A DNA stretch of 64,000 nt, taken from NCBI RefSeq assembly GCF_014653695.1, contig NZ_BNAR01000002.1, positions 124,001 to 188,000 of the forward strand. The letters are read 5' to 3'. Source of the stretch: Lentzea cavernae. GTDB taxonomy: Bacteria > Actinomycetota > Actinomycetes > Mycobacteriales > Pseudonocardiaceae. The translations under genes were made by a program, and so were the position numbers. This document shows positions 8,655 to 18,046 of the stretch, piece after piece. Each line of letters opens with the position of its first letter. The first letter of the stretch is position 1. Below the pieces are notes generated by a model. That model ran no database searches and was not told the origin of the DNA. It saw only the letters and a list, made by a program, of their open reading frames with translations.

Positions 8655-10595
8655 ATGCAGGACGGGTACTACCTGTCGACCTACCTGAACCCGGTAGGTC
8701 TGCACAGCCTCTTCGACATGATCTTCCGGCACGACGGGAACGTGTCGTTGTGGCACAAATCCGGATCACAGGTGCGCCTGGAACGCGTGTGGGAACTGGA
8801 ACGCATCAGCGGGGAGAAGCAGCACCGCACTCCCTTCCGCACCGAGGCCGATCTCCGCGACTTTCTGGCCTCGCTGTTGGGTGACTGCGGCCTGAGTCTC
8901 GACGACGTGGTCGAGGTCTGGGGCACTCCCGGAATCGCGACCACGAACGACTACCACCTCGTCGAGGAACATCCGGACTTGGCGTACCACGCCCTGACGC
9001 ACCTTTACAGCTCGGTTCTCTTGGACAGCGCACTGTTCTTCGAAGGTACTATCATCGGCCTCGCGATGGACCGCGGTCCGGACCGGGTTCTCGATGGACG
9101 TGTCAAACCCAGTTGGTTCGCCGGTTGCGTCGTCGAGCGCGGAGACGTCCAGTTCTTCCCGATCGAGTCACCTGGTCCGCTGTACGGCACCGCCAAGGAT
9201 CGCCTCGGGATGCGCGAGGGCACTCTCATGGCGTTGGCGACCTCTACCAAGGCTTCGGGTCTCTCCGATCGGCAGCGTGTGATCGGAGAGTTCGACTTCT
9301 CCGGCGTCCGGTCCATGAAGGACATGCCGGCTGCGCTCGACCTGATCATCGAGTCGGTTCAGAGCACCCTCGCGCCTGATCCCCGCTTCACCGAGCAGGA
9401 GAGCTTGATCAGTGCCGTGATGAAGGAGGTGCAGGCGATCTCGATGACGATCGTTGAACGCAACCTCGACCGCGTGCTCGACGAATTCGGCATCGACGCA
9501 AGACGAAGTCACCTGGCGCTGTCAGGTGGGTTCGCACTCAACTGCCCGACCAACAGCCACCTCATGCGCAAGTACGAATTCGCAGGGCTTCTCGCGCCGC
9601 CGCACGTCAGCGACGGAGGCCAGTCGATCGGCATCGCGCTGGGCGCGTTCCACAAGAAGTTCGCCGGCCGATTCGACTTCCGCTTCCCCGGCGCTTACCT
9701 CGGCCGATCGGACGACGACCTCGACGCGGCGTTGACCGAGATCGCCGGGTTCGTGGACACCGTCGACGACCTCGACCTGGACACCGCCGTGGACGACCTG
9801 CTGAGGCACCCCGTTGTCTGGTTCGACGGCAGATCGGAGATCGGACCGCGAGCCCTGGGAAACCGAAGCCTGCTGGGTGATCCGACCTCAGCCGAGACCA
9901 AAGACCGGCTCAACGCGATCAAACAGCGGGAGTGGTGGCGGCCCGTCGCGCCTGTCGTGCTCGAGGAGTTCGCCGCCGACTGGTTCGAGGATTGCCGACG
10001 GTCGCCGTACATGTTGGAGACCTTCACCGTTCGCGGTGATGTCGTCGACCGCGTTCCCGCAGTCGCTCACCTCGACCACTCGTCGCGCGTCCAGACGCTG
10101 CATGCGGAACAGAACCCCCGCCTGCACGAGCTGATCACGGCCTTCCGCCGCCGGACAGGAGTGCCGATGGTGTGCAACACATCCTTGAACGACAAGGGCG
10201 AACCCATCGTCGACACGCTCGCCGAAGCGCTGAACTTCTGTCTCCGCAAACACATTCCGGTCGCCCACCTCAACGGACGACGGGTGACCTTCACGCGCGC
10301 CGACGAGTTCCCGGAAACCGGCCCGCGGCCCCGACGTCTCGAACCGTTCCAGCCGATGAACCCTTCGCAGCGCGCCGAGGTGCGCACCACCCTGAACCCA
10401 CACGGCGTACCGGACCTGCACCTCTACATCGCACTCCACAACCCGACGACCATCAGCGCTCACGATCTACGGACAGCGGAAGGGGCAGCGGCAGTGCGCG
10501 ACGGCATGGAGGAGATGATGCGCACCAACCCCGATCTGCGCCGAGCAGCCGAAACCAAGTTGTTCGAACTGCGAAGCGCAGACAGGGCCATGTAG
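8655..10595 (+). CDS. O-carbamoyltransferase (NodU/CmcH/TobZ family)
   Basis: 646 residues from ATG 8655 with AAGGAGAG upstream. The N-terminal Kae1-like domain has a His-rich motif (HPDLAYHALTHLY, 106-118) and LSGGFALNC (289-297); the C-terminal YrdC-like domain carries GRSEIGPRALGNRSLL (392-407), the family signature. Such enzymes transfer a carbamoyl group from carbamoyl phosphate via carbamoyl-AMP to a hydroxyl. It ends the plus-strand operon. In a RiPP cluster the obvious acceptor is a Ser/Thr/Tyr side chain or a hydroxyl installed by the oxygenases; this acceptor assignment is inference. Confidence 0.9.
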   Translation: MQDGYYLSTYLNPVGLHSLFDMIFRHDGNVSLWHKSGSQVRLERVWELERISGEKQHRTPFRTEADLRDFLASLLGDCGLSLDDVVEVWGTPGIATTNDYHLVEEHPDLAYHALTHLYSSVLLDSALFFEGTIIGLAMDRGPDRVLDGRVKPSWFAGCVVERGDVQFFPIESPGPLYGTAKDRLGMREGTLMALATSTKASGLSDRQRVIGEFDFSGVRSMKDMPAALDLIIESVQSTLAPDPRFTEQESLISAVMKEVQAISMTIVERNLDRVLDEFGIDARRSHLALSGGFALNCPTNSHLMRKYEFAGLLAPPHVSDGGQSIGIALGAFHKKFAGRFDFRFPGAYLGRSDDDLDAALTEIAGFVDTVDDLDLDTAVDDLLRHPVVWFDGRSEIGPRALGNRSLLGDPTSAETKDRLNAIKQREWWRPVAPVVLEEFAADWFEDCRRSPYMLETFTVRGDVVDRVPAVAHLDHSSRVQTLHAEQNPRLHELITAFRRRTGVPMVCNTSLNDKGEPIVDTLAEALNFCLRKHIPVAHLNGRRVTFTRADEFPETGPRPRRLEPFQPMNPSQRAEVRTTLNPHGVPDLHLYIALHNPTTISAHDLRTAEGAAAVRDGMEEMMRTNPDLRRAAETKLFELRSADRAM

Positions 10596-10786
10596 ATCGA
10601 GCGATCATCGTTCGGGTAGCCAGCGCACATGCTCCGGTGATCCGCGTTTGCCGATGCCTCTGGGAGCACGGAGTGGGAGCAAATCCGTGCGTTGAACTGC
10701 GCGAACGGTCCTCAATGGACTTGAACGGACCCGTGCCGACCTGCAAGAGTCTTGTTCCGCAGGTAAGCGCGGTACCGGCACCATAG

Positions 10787-10829
10787 TTCACACCGAAGAG
10801 GTCACTGGTTCGATCCCAGTATCGCCCAC
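10787..10829 (+). other. tRNA-Val(CAC) 3' half, probable att site remnant
   Basis: The stretch begins with an anticodon-loop-like TTCACAC and continues through the 3' anticodon stem, variable loop, a complete T-arm (ACTGG-TTCGATC-CCAGT) and the acceptor strand ATCGCCC-A. No 5' half is present upstream. Actinomycete integrative elements carry exactly this 3' half as attachment site, and a minus-strand integrase C-terminus lies immediately next to it. It marks the edge of a past integration. Confidence 0.75.
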
Positions 10830-10845
10830 AGTGTGTTTTACCTGA

Positions 10846-11226
10846 TCAGGCGGCCTGTCGATGGATTCCATCGGCGGGCCGTTTGTCGTTGCGGGGAGCA
10901 AATGGGGAGCACGGCCTGATGAACACATTCGCGATACCTAAGCGTTCATGCCGCTGACGGCCCGTTTCCTCGCTCCCACGTCCATCCCCGTCTTCTTCCC
11001 AGCGGCGCTGCAACCCCGCCAGCATCCGGGTGATCATGACGTCCGTCACGTGCGAGTAGTTGTCATCGACGTCCTTGCGCTTGTGACTCAACCGGGCCAA
11101 CCGCACCACCCGAGGAACCTGATCCTCGATCAACCACGTCTCGTGCATGTGCCGCAGATCGTGGAAGTGCAGCTCCGGGTTCAGTGGCCTCCACCCCAGC
11201 TTCACGTTGCCGGCCTTCGCCGGTAA
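10846..11226 (-). pseudogene. tyrosine recombinase/integrase, C-terminal remnant
   Basis: The reading frame contains LHFHDLRHMHETWLIE and NYSHVTD, the HxxR box and catalytic tyrosine region of phage/AICE integrases. Homology stops near 11226, where it fuses to unrelated plus-strand sequence; the N-terminal DNA-binding half and first catalytic arginine are missing. It ends close to the tRNA-Val 3' half, the standard int-att arrangement of actinomycete integrative elements. Not expected to be active. Confidence 0.75.
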
Positions 11227-11228
11227 CC

Positions 11229-11644
11229 ACGCCCGCTGCCGGTCTGGACGCCGAGTCACCCTGGGAGCAGGAGGTCGCCCTGACCACCGACTACCTCACC
11301 ACCGACATGGTCATCGCCGTACCCGCGGGAGCACCGGCCGACATCGCCGGGCAACGGGTGCTGGTGCGAGACGGCAGCGCCGAAGCCGCGCTGCTGTCCG
11401 ACCACGACGCAACCGCCGTGCCTGTCACCGACGTCCCCGAACGTCCCGACGGTTCTCCCCGACTGGCTGGTCGATGCCGCCGGGCTGACCGACTCCGGCA
11501 CCCACCTGTCCAGCATCGACCACGTCATGGCCGTGCCGCCAGGCGAGAACGCCTGGCAAAGCACAGTCGAGCGGTTCCTGCTGGAGCTGGATCCCGACGA
11601 GGTGCACCGCTTGCTGCTCGACATCCACCGCGCGGGGGCATGAC
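11229..11644 (+). pseudogene. periplasmic substrate-binding protein remnant
   Basis: The first part reads TTDYLTTDMVIAVPAGAPAD and GQRVLVRDGSAEAALL, typical of bacterial solute-binding domains that follow a hinge; the frame is lost near 11445, then a second frame gives DHVMAVPPGENAWQSTVERF and ends at TGA 11642-11644. The 5' half is replaced by the integrase remnant. It probably formed an operon with the cation transporter that starts directly after its stop. Broken by truncation plus at least one frameshift. Confidence 0.55.
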
Positions 11645-12597
11645 ATGGCCGCGATCCACGACACCTTCGAGTTGCCGCCCGACAAAGCGGCGCTGCACCG
11701 CCGTGCTGTGCGCCTGGAGTGGTGGACGGTCGCGTTCTTCGTCGTGGCCATCACCGCGCTGGCCGTCGTGCTCGGCCAATCCCAAGCCATGAAGGCGGCC
11801 TGGGTGGAGGACATCCTCGCCTCGCACCGCCCATCGCGTTCCTCGTCGCTGATCGCTTCCGCTACCGGCCTGTCAACGACGAACACCCCTACGGGCATCA
11901 CCGCTCGGTGGCCATCGCGTTCCTGGCCTCCGCTCTGGCGCTGCTGACGCTGGGCGGCTACATCCTCATCGAGTCCGTGCTGCGGCTCGTGCAGGGCGAG
12001 CGCCCGCCGATCGGGCTGATCGAAGTCTTCGGCCACACCCTGTGGCTGGGCTGGCCGATGATCGCCGTCCTGCTGGCCACCATGGTCCCCGCGATCCTGC
12101 TCGGCCGCGCCAAGACGAAACTGGCCGCACAACTGCACGACAAGGTCCTCTACGCCGACGCCGAGATGAACCGCGCCGACTGGCTCACCGCCGGCGCAGC
12201 CGTCCTCGGGATCCTCGGCATCGGCGCCGGACTGTGGTGGGCCGACGCCGTCGCCGCGATCATCATCTCCGCCGATATCGTCCGCGACGGCCTGCGCACC
12301 ACCCGAACCGCCGTCGCCGACCTCATGGACCGGCGGCCCCGCACCGTCACCGACAACCAACCTCACCCCCTGCCCGCCCAGCTCACCGCGCTCGCCCTCG
12401 ACCAACCCTGGGTCACCGACGCCTGGATCCGGCTACGCGAGGAAGGGCACGTCTTCGTCGGCGAGATGCTCATCGTGCCCAAGCCCGGCACCGACGACCT
12501 CGTCGAAAAACTCGACCGGCTCAGCCACCAGCTGCGCGACGCGGACTGGCGCATGCACGACATCGCCGTGATGCCCGTACTCGAGATCCACCGATGA
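11645..12597 (+). pseudogene. cation diffusion facilitator-type transporter, frameshifted
   Basis: The N-terminus from ATG 11645 (LEWWTVAFFVVAITALAVV, then AWVEDIL) and the C-terminal part in the next frame (PPIAFLVADRFRYRP, DEHPYGHHRSVA, DADAEMNRADW-like segment, C-terminal cytoplasmic domain to 12597) together make a complete ~316-aa CDF-like transporter. The frame breaks near 11818-11828 by what looks like one missing base. Either a recent pseudogene or a sequencing error; corrected it would export divalent metal ions from the cytoplasm. Confidence 0.65.
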
Positions 12598-12619
12598 CCG
12601 CCATAGTCCCTTCAGTCCT

Positions 12620-12987
12620 GAGACGAACTTTGCTCCACCGGTGAAGCCGCTGATCGCCATGGCGCTCAAGCCGTCGTCGCGGACTTCCTGCCGGGTGCCG
12701 CCGCCCAGCGAGGAGCCGAGCCCCACGTCGAGCCCGTCCTTGCTCCCGTGGGATCGCTGTTGTTGATCGGGTCTCCCTGGGCGTAGTTGTATTGGTTCGG
12801 CTCTTGGCCCGTGGGGTCCGGTGACCGGAAACGGGCGTACGCACTGTAGTCGTCGTACTCGTAGGTCGTCTCGGCCTGCTTGCCGTCCTTCTTGTACTCG
12901 ACCAGGCCCATGCGCTCGGTGTAGCGCAACACTTCGAGGTCCGCGTTCAACCCCGTCGAGCGGATGCTGGTCACATTGCCGTTGCCG
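12620..12987 (-). pseudogene. YD-repeat (Rhs) protein remnant, recombined tail
   Basis: The frame at 12666-12974 has STGLNADLEVLRYTERMGLV and KKDGKQAETTYEYDDY, nearly identical to an internal stretch of the Rhs gene at 13375-16518, fused directly to ARFRSPDPTGQEPNQYNY, which in that gene lies ~400 residues later. After the DPTG boundary the frame shifts and a glycine-rich tail (VGLGSSLGGGTRQEV, ISGFTGGAKFVSGL) follows. This looks like a displaced Rhs C-terminal cassette with an internal deletion, cut by the dispersed repeat at 12988. Confidence 0.7.
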
Positions 12988-13080
12988 CAGGGTGGTGCCC
13001 TCCCCGAGGTCCGGCCAGGGCGGCGGCACGTACCGAGATCACCAACCGACAGCAGGCAATGCCGCCGCCGCTGGCCTCAG
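12988..13080. repeat. dispersed ~90-bp repeat, copy A
   Basis: Runs from CAGGGTGGTGCCCTCCCC to GCCGCTGGCCTC. The same sequence recurs at 17194-17285, 28265-28356 and, truncated, 30298-30326, with about 90-95% identity by eye. Here it truncates the Rhs remnant. Confidence 0.85.
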
Positions 13081-13191
13081 GAAAAACTTGCTTGCGGGAG
13101 CTTTAGCTCTATCGAGTCTCGGTTTCTCCTGAGTGAGAACATGGAAAGGGGTACCGACCGGCGATTGCCGGTCGGTACCGCCGATCTCGCG

Positions 13192-13356
13192 TCAACGGCG
13201 ACGCAGGGACTGTCTCACCACGTAGACCCCCAGCAGGCTTCCGCCGAGAAACAGCAGGATCGGCACGATCAGCGGCAGTTCGAGCAGTAGGGTTGCCACC
13301 GTGGCGGCAGCAGCCAGGAACATGCCCACAATGCCGTTGCGACTTCTCGAATCCAT
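13192..13356 (-). CDS. small two-TM membrane protein behind Rhs gene 1
   Basis: 54 residues from ATG 13356 with GAGGAG at good spacing; stop at 13192. It has two hydrophobic stretches (about 9-27, 29-47) separated by Glu/Pro, and a basic C-terminus RQSLRRR. It starts 18 bases after the stop of the large Rhs gene on the same strand. No family recognised. Because the Rhs C-terminus is itself a glycine-rich hydrophobic stretch, a membrane immunity protein is a reasonable inference; a simple bystander membrane peptide is the alternative. Confidence 0.65.
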   Translation of the reverse strand: MDSRSRNGIVGMFLAAAATVATLLLELPLIVPILLFLGGSLLGVYVVRQSLRRR

Positions 13357-13374
13357 CTTGCTCCTCGCTGTCGG

Positions 13375-16300
13375 TTAAATAAGCTTGCTGATCGCTTTCC
13401 CGCCGAAGACGCCGCCGACACCGCCGATCGTGCCACCGACGGCGCCGCTGATCGTGGCGTCGGTAATCTTGGCCTTGTCGCCGCCGCCGATCGCGGCGCC
13501 CAATCCTCCGCCGGCCGCGCCGAACATCGCACCGACGACCGCTCCACCAACAAGGCAGCCCACTCCGCCAGTGGCGCCACAGGCTACGCCGATGACGATG
13601 CCGGAACCGATGCCCCCGATGCCCGTGCCGACGTCCTGACCGAAGTCCGCCCAGCTGTAGCCGCCGGTCGGATCGCTCTGGTTGACCGGGTCGCCCTTGG
13701 CGTAGTTGTACGGGTTGGTCTCCTGGCCCGTCGGGTCCGGTGAGCGGAACCGTGCCATCGCGCTGTCGTACATGCGGTGGCCCATCAGGTACTGACCTTG
13801 CTGGAGCTGGTAGACCCCGATGTAGCGGAACGGGTTTGCGCCTGCGGCGGCTCCGGTCGCCGTGACCGTGCCGTACGGGGTGTAGTCGTACTCGGCGACC
13901 AGGTTGCCGGAGGTGTCGACCAGGCCGATCACGCTGCCCTGGTGGTCGGTAACCGCCCCGTACCGGGCGCCGGCGCCGTCCTTCAGGCCGATGAGCAGTC
14001 CTTGCGGGTCGCGGGTGTAGCTGGAGCGCTTGCCGTTGTCGACGGTTTCCGTGACGCCCAGGGCGGTGTGCGTCAGGACGTGCGTAACCTGGTTGCCGCC
14101 GGCAGTCTCGGTGATCGTCCTGGGCTGGGTCTGCTGACTGGTGTCGTAGCGGACGTCGAGCACCTGGGCCGTGCCAGCGTGGCCGGTGAGGACCTGGTTA
14201 GTGGGGCTGAACGTGAACCGCGACTCCGGGTTGGTCGTCGATGCGTAGTTGCCGGCGCCGTCGAACGCCACGGTCGTGTCATTCGCCTTGGTGGCCTGGT
14301 CGGCGGCGTTGACGGTGAAGGTGCGGCCTTCACCGGCGAGCAGGTTCGTGGCGTTGTCGTAGCTGTAGGTGGTGCCCGGCGCGGTCTTGAGCCTGCCGAT
14401 GGCGTCGTAGGTGAACGCGCGGGCGCTGTTGCCCCTGGTCTTGAGCTGGATCTTGTCGGTGTCGGTGCCGTCCGGCTTGGTGTAACGGTTGGTGGTCTTC
14501 AGCAGTTCACCGCCACCGGGCCGGGTGACGGTCACCGAGGTCTGGCGCCCGGAGTTGTCGTAGCCCGTGGTCTGCACGGCACCGCCGGGGAACGTCGTCG
14601 TGGTGCGCCGATCAGCGTTGTCGTAGTCGAAAGTCGTTGTGCCGCTGTAGGAGTCCTGCAACGTCTTGAGGCGGTTCGCCTCGTCGTAGTCGTACTTCGC
14701 CACACCGGTCGGCGTGGTCAGCGTCTTGGCGTTGCCGGCCTTGTCGTAGGTGTAGGAGACGACCTCGCTGCCGCGCGTGACCTTCTCGAGCAGGTTGCGC
14801 GGGTCGTAGTCGAAGACCCTTGTGGCATCGGGTGTCTGTGTCCTGGTGAGGTTGCCGTTCGCGTCGAAGCCGTTGGACTGCAACACGGCGCCGTTGTGCG
14901 TGATCGTTGTGACGCGGTCAAGCCTGTCGTAGCCGTAGACGATCTTCTTGCCGTTGCCGTCGGTCACGCTGTCAACGCGCGAGAGCGCGTCGTAGGTGAA
15001 GGACGTCGGCTTGGCCGGTGCCGGCGGGACGACCTTCGTCAGATTGCCGTAGTCGTCGTACTCGTAGGTCGTCTCGGCCTGCTTGCCGTCCTTCTTGGAC
15101 TCGACCAGGCCCATGCGCTCGGTGTAGCGCAACACTTCGAGGTCCGCGTTCAACCCCGTCGAGCGGACGCTGGTCACGTTGCCGTTATCGTCGTAAGTCC
15201 GGGTCACCTGGTTGCCCGACGCGTCGGTGATCTGCGTCGGCAGGTGCGGATGCGCCGAGTCGGCGTAGCCGACGACGTTCTTCGCGCCGGTCGCCAGTTT
15301 CGTCCCGATCAGGTTCTGCTGCGGGTCGTAGTCGTAGGTCGTGGAGTGCTGCAAGCCGTTGGTCGTGACGTTGACGTCGCTGTTGGCCGTCCAGGTGCGC
15401 GACTGCGCGTGGCCGAGGGCATCGGTGGCCTTCTTTTGCCGCCCCGGCGACTCGAACTCGTGCACCGAGCTGTGCAGGTTCGGGTCGGTGACCTTCGTCT
15501 TGTCGAAGCCGTCCTCGGCGAAGGTCGTGGACGCGCCGGCGCCGTCGCGGGTCGGTTCGGTGAGCTTGCTGATCTGCGAGTAATCCGGGTCGTACTCGAT
15601 CTTCCACGTGTTGCCGCGGCCGTCGGTGACGGAGGTCAGCAGATTCCGTTCAGTGTCGTAGCCGAACTTGACCTTGTTCCCAGCCCGGTCGGTGAGTTCG
15701 CTGATCAGATCGTCCTCGTAGACGTAGTTGCCGTACGTCTGCCCGGTCGGGTCGGTCAGCGAGGAGTCCCGGCCCTGGGCGTCGCGGTTGAACGTGGTGA
15801 CACGGCCCTGGGAGTCGGTGATCGACGCCAGGGACCCGTCCGGCCGGTAGCGGTTGGTGTTGGCGTTGCCGTTGCGGTCGGTCTGTGAGACGAACCAGCC
15901 CTTGCCGGTGAACAGCCACCGCTCGCCGGAGTCGTTGAACGTGACGACGTAGCCACCCTCAGGCGACTTTGTCAGCGACGCGCGGAAGTGCTCGGCAGGA
16001 GCGAAGGTGCCGTCCGCGTTCTCCGGGAACTCCACGCAGTACCCGTTGGGGCCGTGCAGGATCCGTGAGTTCCCGACCGTGAAGCCCGGGTCTTCCAGTC
16101 CGATTTCGGTGCCGCTGTGGACCCAGTTGTACGCGGCCTTCGCGTTGTAGAACCGATCGGCCGACATGTTGAGGCCGGTGCCCTTGATGGTCAGTTCTCG
16201 ATAGGACAACACGACGTTCCGCGTGTCCAGGTTGACCAACAGTTCCAGCCGGTCACTAATCTGGTGCCGTTCCATGGGGTACCACGGCAAGACACCGAGG

Positions 16301-16518
16301 TTGGAGCTCACACAGGTCGACCGCAGCGCCGAAACCTCACCCGACGCCCGCCACGCCCGATCCGGCGGCGCGCCGCCCACGGGCGTGCGGTTCACCTCGA
16401 CCGGCGCCTTCACCGGTTCCGCGGCGGCAGGAGCAGACGCTCCACTTGCCACCAGACTCGTGATCACGGCACAGCTGAACGCGCGCAGCACGAGGCCGCG
16501 CAGCAATCTGCGCTTCAT
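13375..16518 (-). CDS. secreted YD-repeat (Rhs) protein 1
   Basis: 1047 residues from ATG 16518. A signal peptide (KRRLLRGLVLRAFSCAVITS followed by small residues to about 37) is followed by a DUF6531-like N-terminal region and many YD repeats (YDxxG spaced ~20 residues) that would form a hollow shell. The Rhs core ends at RFRSPDPTGQETNPYNY and SDPTGGYSW. Only ~95 residues follow; they are Gly/Ala/Val-rich (VGCLVGGAVVGAMFGAAGGG) and look membrane-active rather than enzymatic. Such proteins deliver C-terminal toxins between cells. A small membrane protein gene follows directly. The 5' flank carries lower-GC remnants, suggesting acquisition. Confidence 0.85.
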   Translation of the reverse strand: MKRRLLRGLVLRAFSCAVITSLVASGASAPAAAEPVKAPVEVNRTPVGGAPPDRAWRASGEVSALRSTCVSSNLGVLPWYPMERHQISDRLELLVNLDTRNVVLSYRELTIKGTGLNMSADRFYNAKAAYNWVHSGTEIGLEDPGFTVGNSRILHGPNGYCVEFPENADGTFAPAEHFRASLTKSPEGGYVVTFNDSGERWLFTGKGWFVSQTDRNGNANTNRYRPDGSLASITDSQGRVTTFNRDAQGRDSSLTDPTGQTYGNYVYEDDLISELTDRAGNKVKFGYDTERNLLTSVTDGRGNTWKIEYDPDYSQISKLTEPTRDGAGASTTFAEDGFDKTKVTDPNLHSSVHEFESPGRQKKATDALGHAQSRTWTANSDVNVTTNGLQHSTTYDYDPQQNLIGTKLATGAKNVVGYADSAHPHLPTQITDASGNQVTRTYDDNGNVTSVRSTGLNADLEVLRYTERMGLVESKKDGKQAETTYEYDDYGNLTKVVPPAPAKPTSFTYDALSRVDSVTDGNGKKIVYGYDRLDRVTTITHNGAVLQSNGFDANGNLTRTQTPDATRVFDYDPRNLLEKVTRGSEVVSYTYDKAGNAKTLTTPTGVAKYDYDEANRLKTLQDSYSGTTTFDYDNADRRTTTTFPGGAVQTTGYDNSGRQTSVTVTRPGGGELLKTTNRYTKPDGTDTDKIQLKTRGNSARAFTYDAIGRLKTAPGTTYSYDNATNLLAGEGRTFTVNAADQATKANDTTVAFDGAGNYASTTNPESRFTFSPTNQVLTGHAGTAQVLDVRYDTSQQTQPRTITETAGGNQVTHVLTHTALGVTETVDNGKRSSYTRDPQGLLIGLKDGAGARYGAVTDHQGSVIGLVDTSGNLVAEYDYTPYGTVTATGAAAGANPFRYIGVYQLQQGQYLMGHRMYDSAMARFRSPDPTGQETNPYNYAKGDPVNQSDPTGGYSWADFGQDVGTGIGGIGSGIVIGVACGATGGVGCLVGGAVVGAMFGAAGGGLGAAIGGGDKAKITDATISGAVGGTIGGVGGVFGGKAISKLI

Positions 16519-17030
16519 CTTGATCTCATCCCCCAATCGAAACGTGCCAGCCCCCAGCCAGCACGAATCTCCAAGCTAGCGGCAGATCAATACTGCCCAT
16601 ACCGCCAGGAGCAGTGATCGATTCCACCAAGTGGATCACATACCCAATTTTTCCAGATTGAAACATCGAATTCGGCTTCAAATAGACATTCCTCGTCACC
16701 CTCAACGACCGCGCGAAATTTGGCGACCAAAATCGACCGTCTGCAGACTGAAATATTACTGAAGTCCACAAAAGGAAACGGATTCTGGTTCGCACTGGCG
16801 GCACGATCGTCAGCTTGGCCATCCCGTCTGAGAAATAGCGGTTGGAGACACCGAGCACGTGGAGTAGTCGTGGCGCAGGCTGCGCGAGTTCTCAGTTCAC
16901 CGAGCGTCGCTCGAACCGGAGCTGGCCGGGCGGGCCCGCGCGAAGCCGATGATCCCGTCGAGGACCAGGAACGCCACCAGGCTGATGCCAAGGAACGACG
17001 GTCGCTCAGATGGAGTGGATCGCCTGCCGC
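16519..17030. other. gene-poor stretch upstream of Rhs gene 1
   Basis: No convincing gene. Between 16587 and 16780 GC drops and the minus strand could encode a remnant ending KNWVCDPLGGIDHCSWRYGQ before a stop at 16587, but it has no plausible start or known family. The Rhs promoter should lie in 16519-16600. Confidence 0.35.
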
Positions 17031-17285
17031 GGGGACGGGTCCGACGACCCGTCCCCAGGTACTACTACTCGGGCGCGGATAGGCCGAACGATGACTCCAC
17101 CACTAGACTGCCGACACAAAATCGCTGGTCAGCCCTGTTCCCATCCTTTGGCACTCCCGCCCGAGGTCCGGCCCTCCGCACAACGATCACGCGCAGGGTG
17201 GTGCCCTCCCCGAGATCCGGCCAGGGCGGCGGCACGAACCGAGATCACCAGCCGACAGCAGGCAATGCCGCCGCCACTGGCCTCC
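17031..17285. repeat. long dispersed repeat with hairpin, copy B
   Basis: Begins with a stem (GGGGACGGGT ... ACCCGTCCCC), continues through CGGATAGGCCGAACGATG and CTGTTCCCATCCTTTGGCAC and ends with the complete 90-bp repeat (17194-17285). The same composite occurs at 30137-30326, where the last part is truncated. No ORF spans both copies, so this resembles a non-autonomous element or IS end rather than a gene family. Confidence 0.75.
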
Positions 17286-17591
17286 GATAAACCTCGATTG
17301 TCGGTCGTTAGAGCGGCTCTAGGATGAGGGTGATGACCGAGGACTCGACGACCGTCTCCGAGCCGCCGGCGACAAGTCCGCCGAAAAGTCGGTCATCCAC
17401 GAGTCCGCCGTCGCGCCCTTCATCACGTCGGCGAACTCGATGACGAACTTCTCGATGCACAACTCGGACAACGTCTCGACGATCGAGACGACGTCGACAA
17501 TGAAGCAGGACATCGTGAAGCCGGACGCGAGCATCGGGACGCCCGGCGTCGAGAATTCGGCACGACCATCACGTCCTCGACAGCGCTCGTC

Positions 17592-17936
17592 ATGCCGGCG
17601 ACGGTGTTTTCGGAGATGTCCGCGATGAACTCGCCGGGCGTCGACGGCGCGCTGTTCCACTCGATCAGCAAGCGCGACGCGCTCGGCACCACGCACATGC
17701 TCGGCAAGGCCATCAGCGAGATCATCGCCCGCGCCGCGACGACTGCGGGCCTGCCGGTGCGGCTGACCGGGCACTCGGTGCGCTCTGGGCTCGCCACCGA
17801 GGCACGACGCGCCAGGCACGACGCGAAAACCATTGCCGCGCAACGAGGATGGCGACCCAACTGCGCCGAGCTGTATAGGTACATGCAGATCGTCGACGCC
17901 TGGTCCGACAACGTCCTCGCCGGCATCGGCCTGTAG
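17592..17936 (+). pseudogene. integrase-like C-terminal remnant
   Basis: 114 codons ending at TAG 17934-17936. LTGHSVRSGLATEARRARHD and RPNCAELYRYMQIVD match the HxxR box and catalytic tyrosine region of tyrosine recombinases found on actinomycete plasmids. It is a different family from the remnant at 10846. Upstream sequence (17319-17590) carries no integrase homology I can see and has biased, repetitive codons, so the N-terminal two thirds are lost. Confidence 0.65.
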
Positions 17937-18046
17937 AGAGGCACGGCTGGACGACGCGAAGTTGGCGGGCAACCGCAGGACCCAAGTAGAAAGTGCCCTG
18001 CAAGATGATGTCCGGGGCCTGATCATTGACCAGACCCCGGACGCGT

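Noticed and set aside
13777..15888. 703-aa plus-strand open frame
   Set aside because: Exact antisense of the Rhs gene; high-GC codon symmetry keeps it open. Sequence is repetitive Val/Gly/Arg without motifs.
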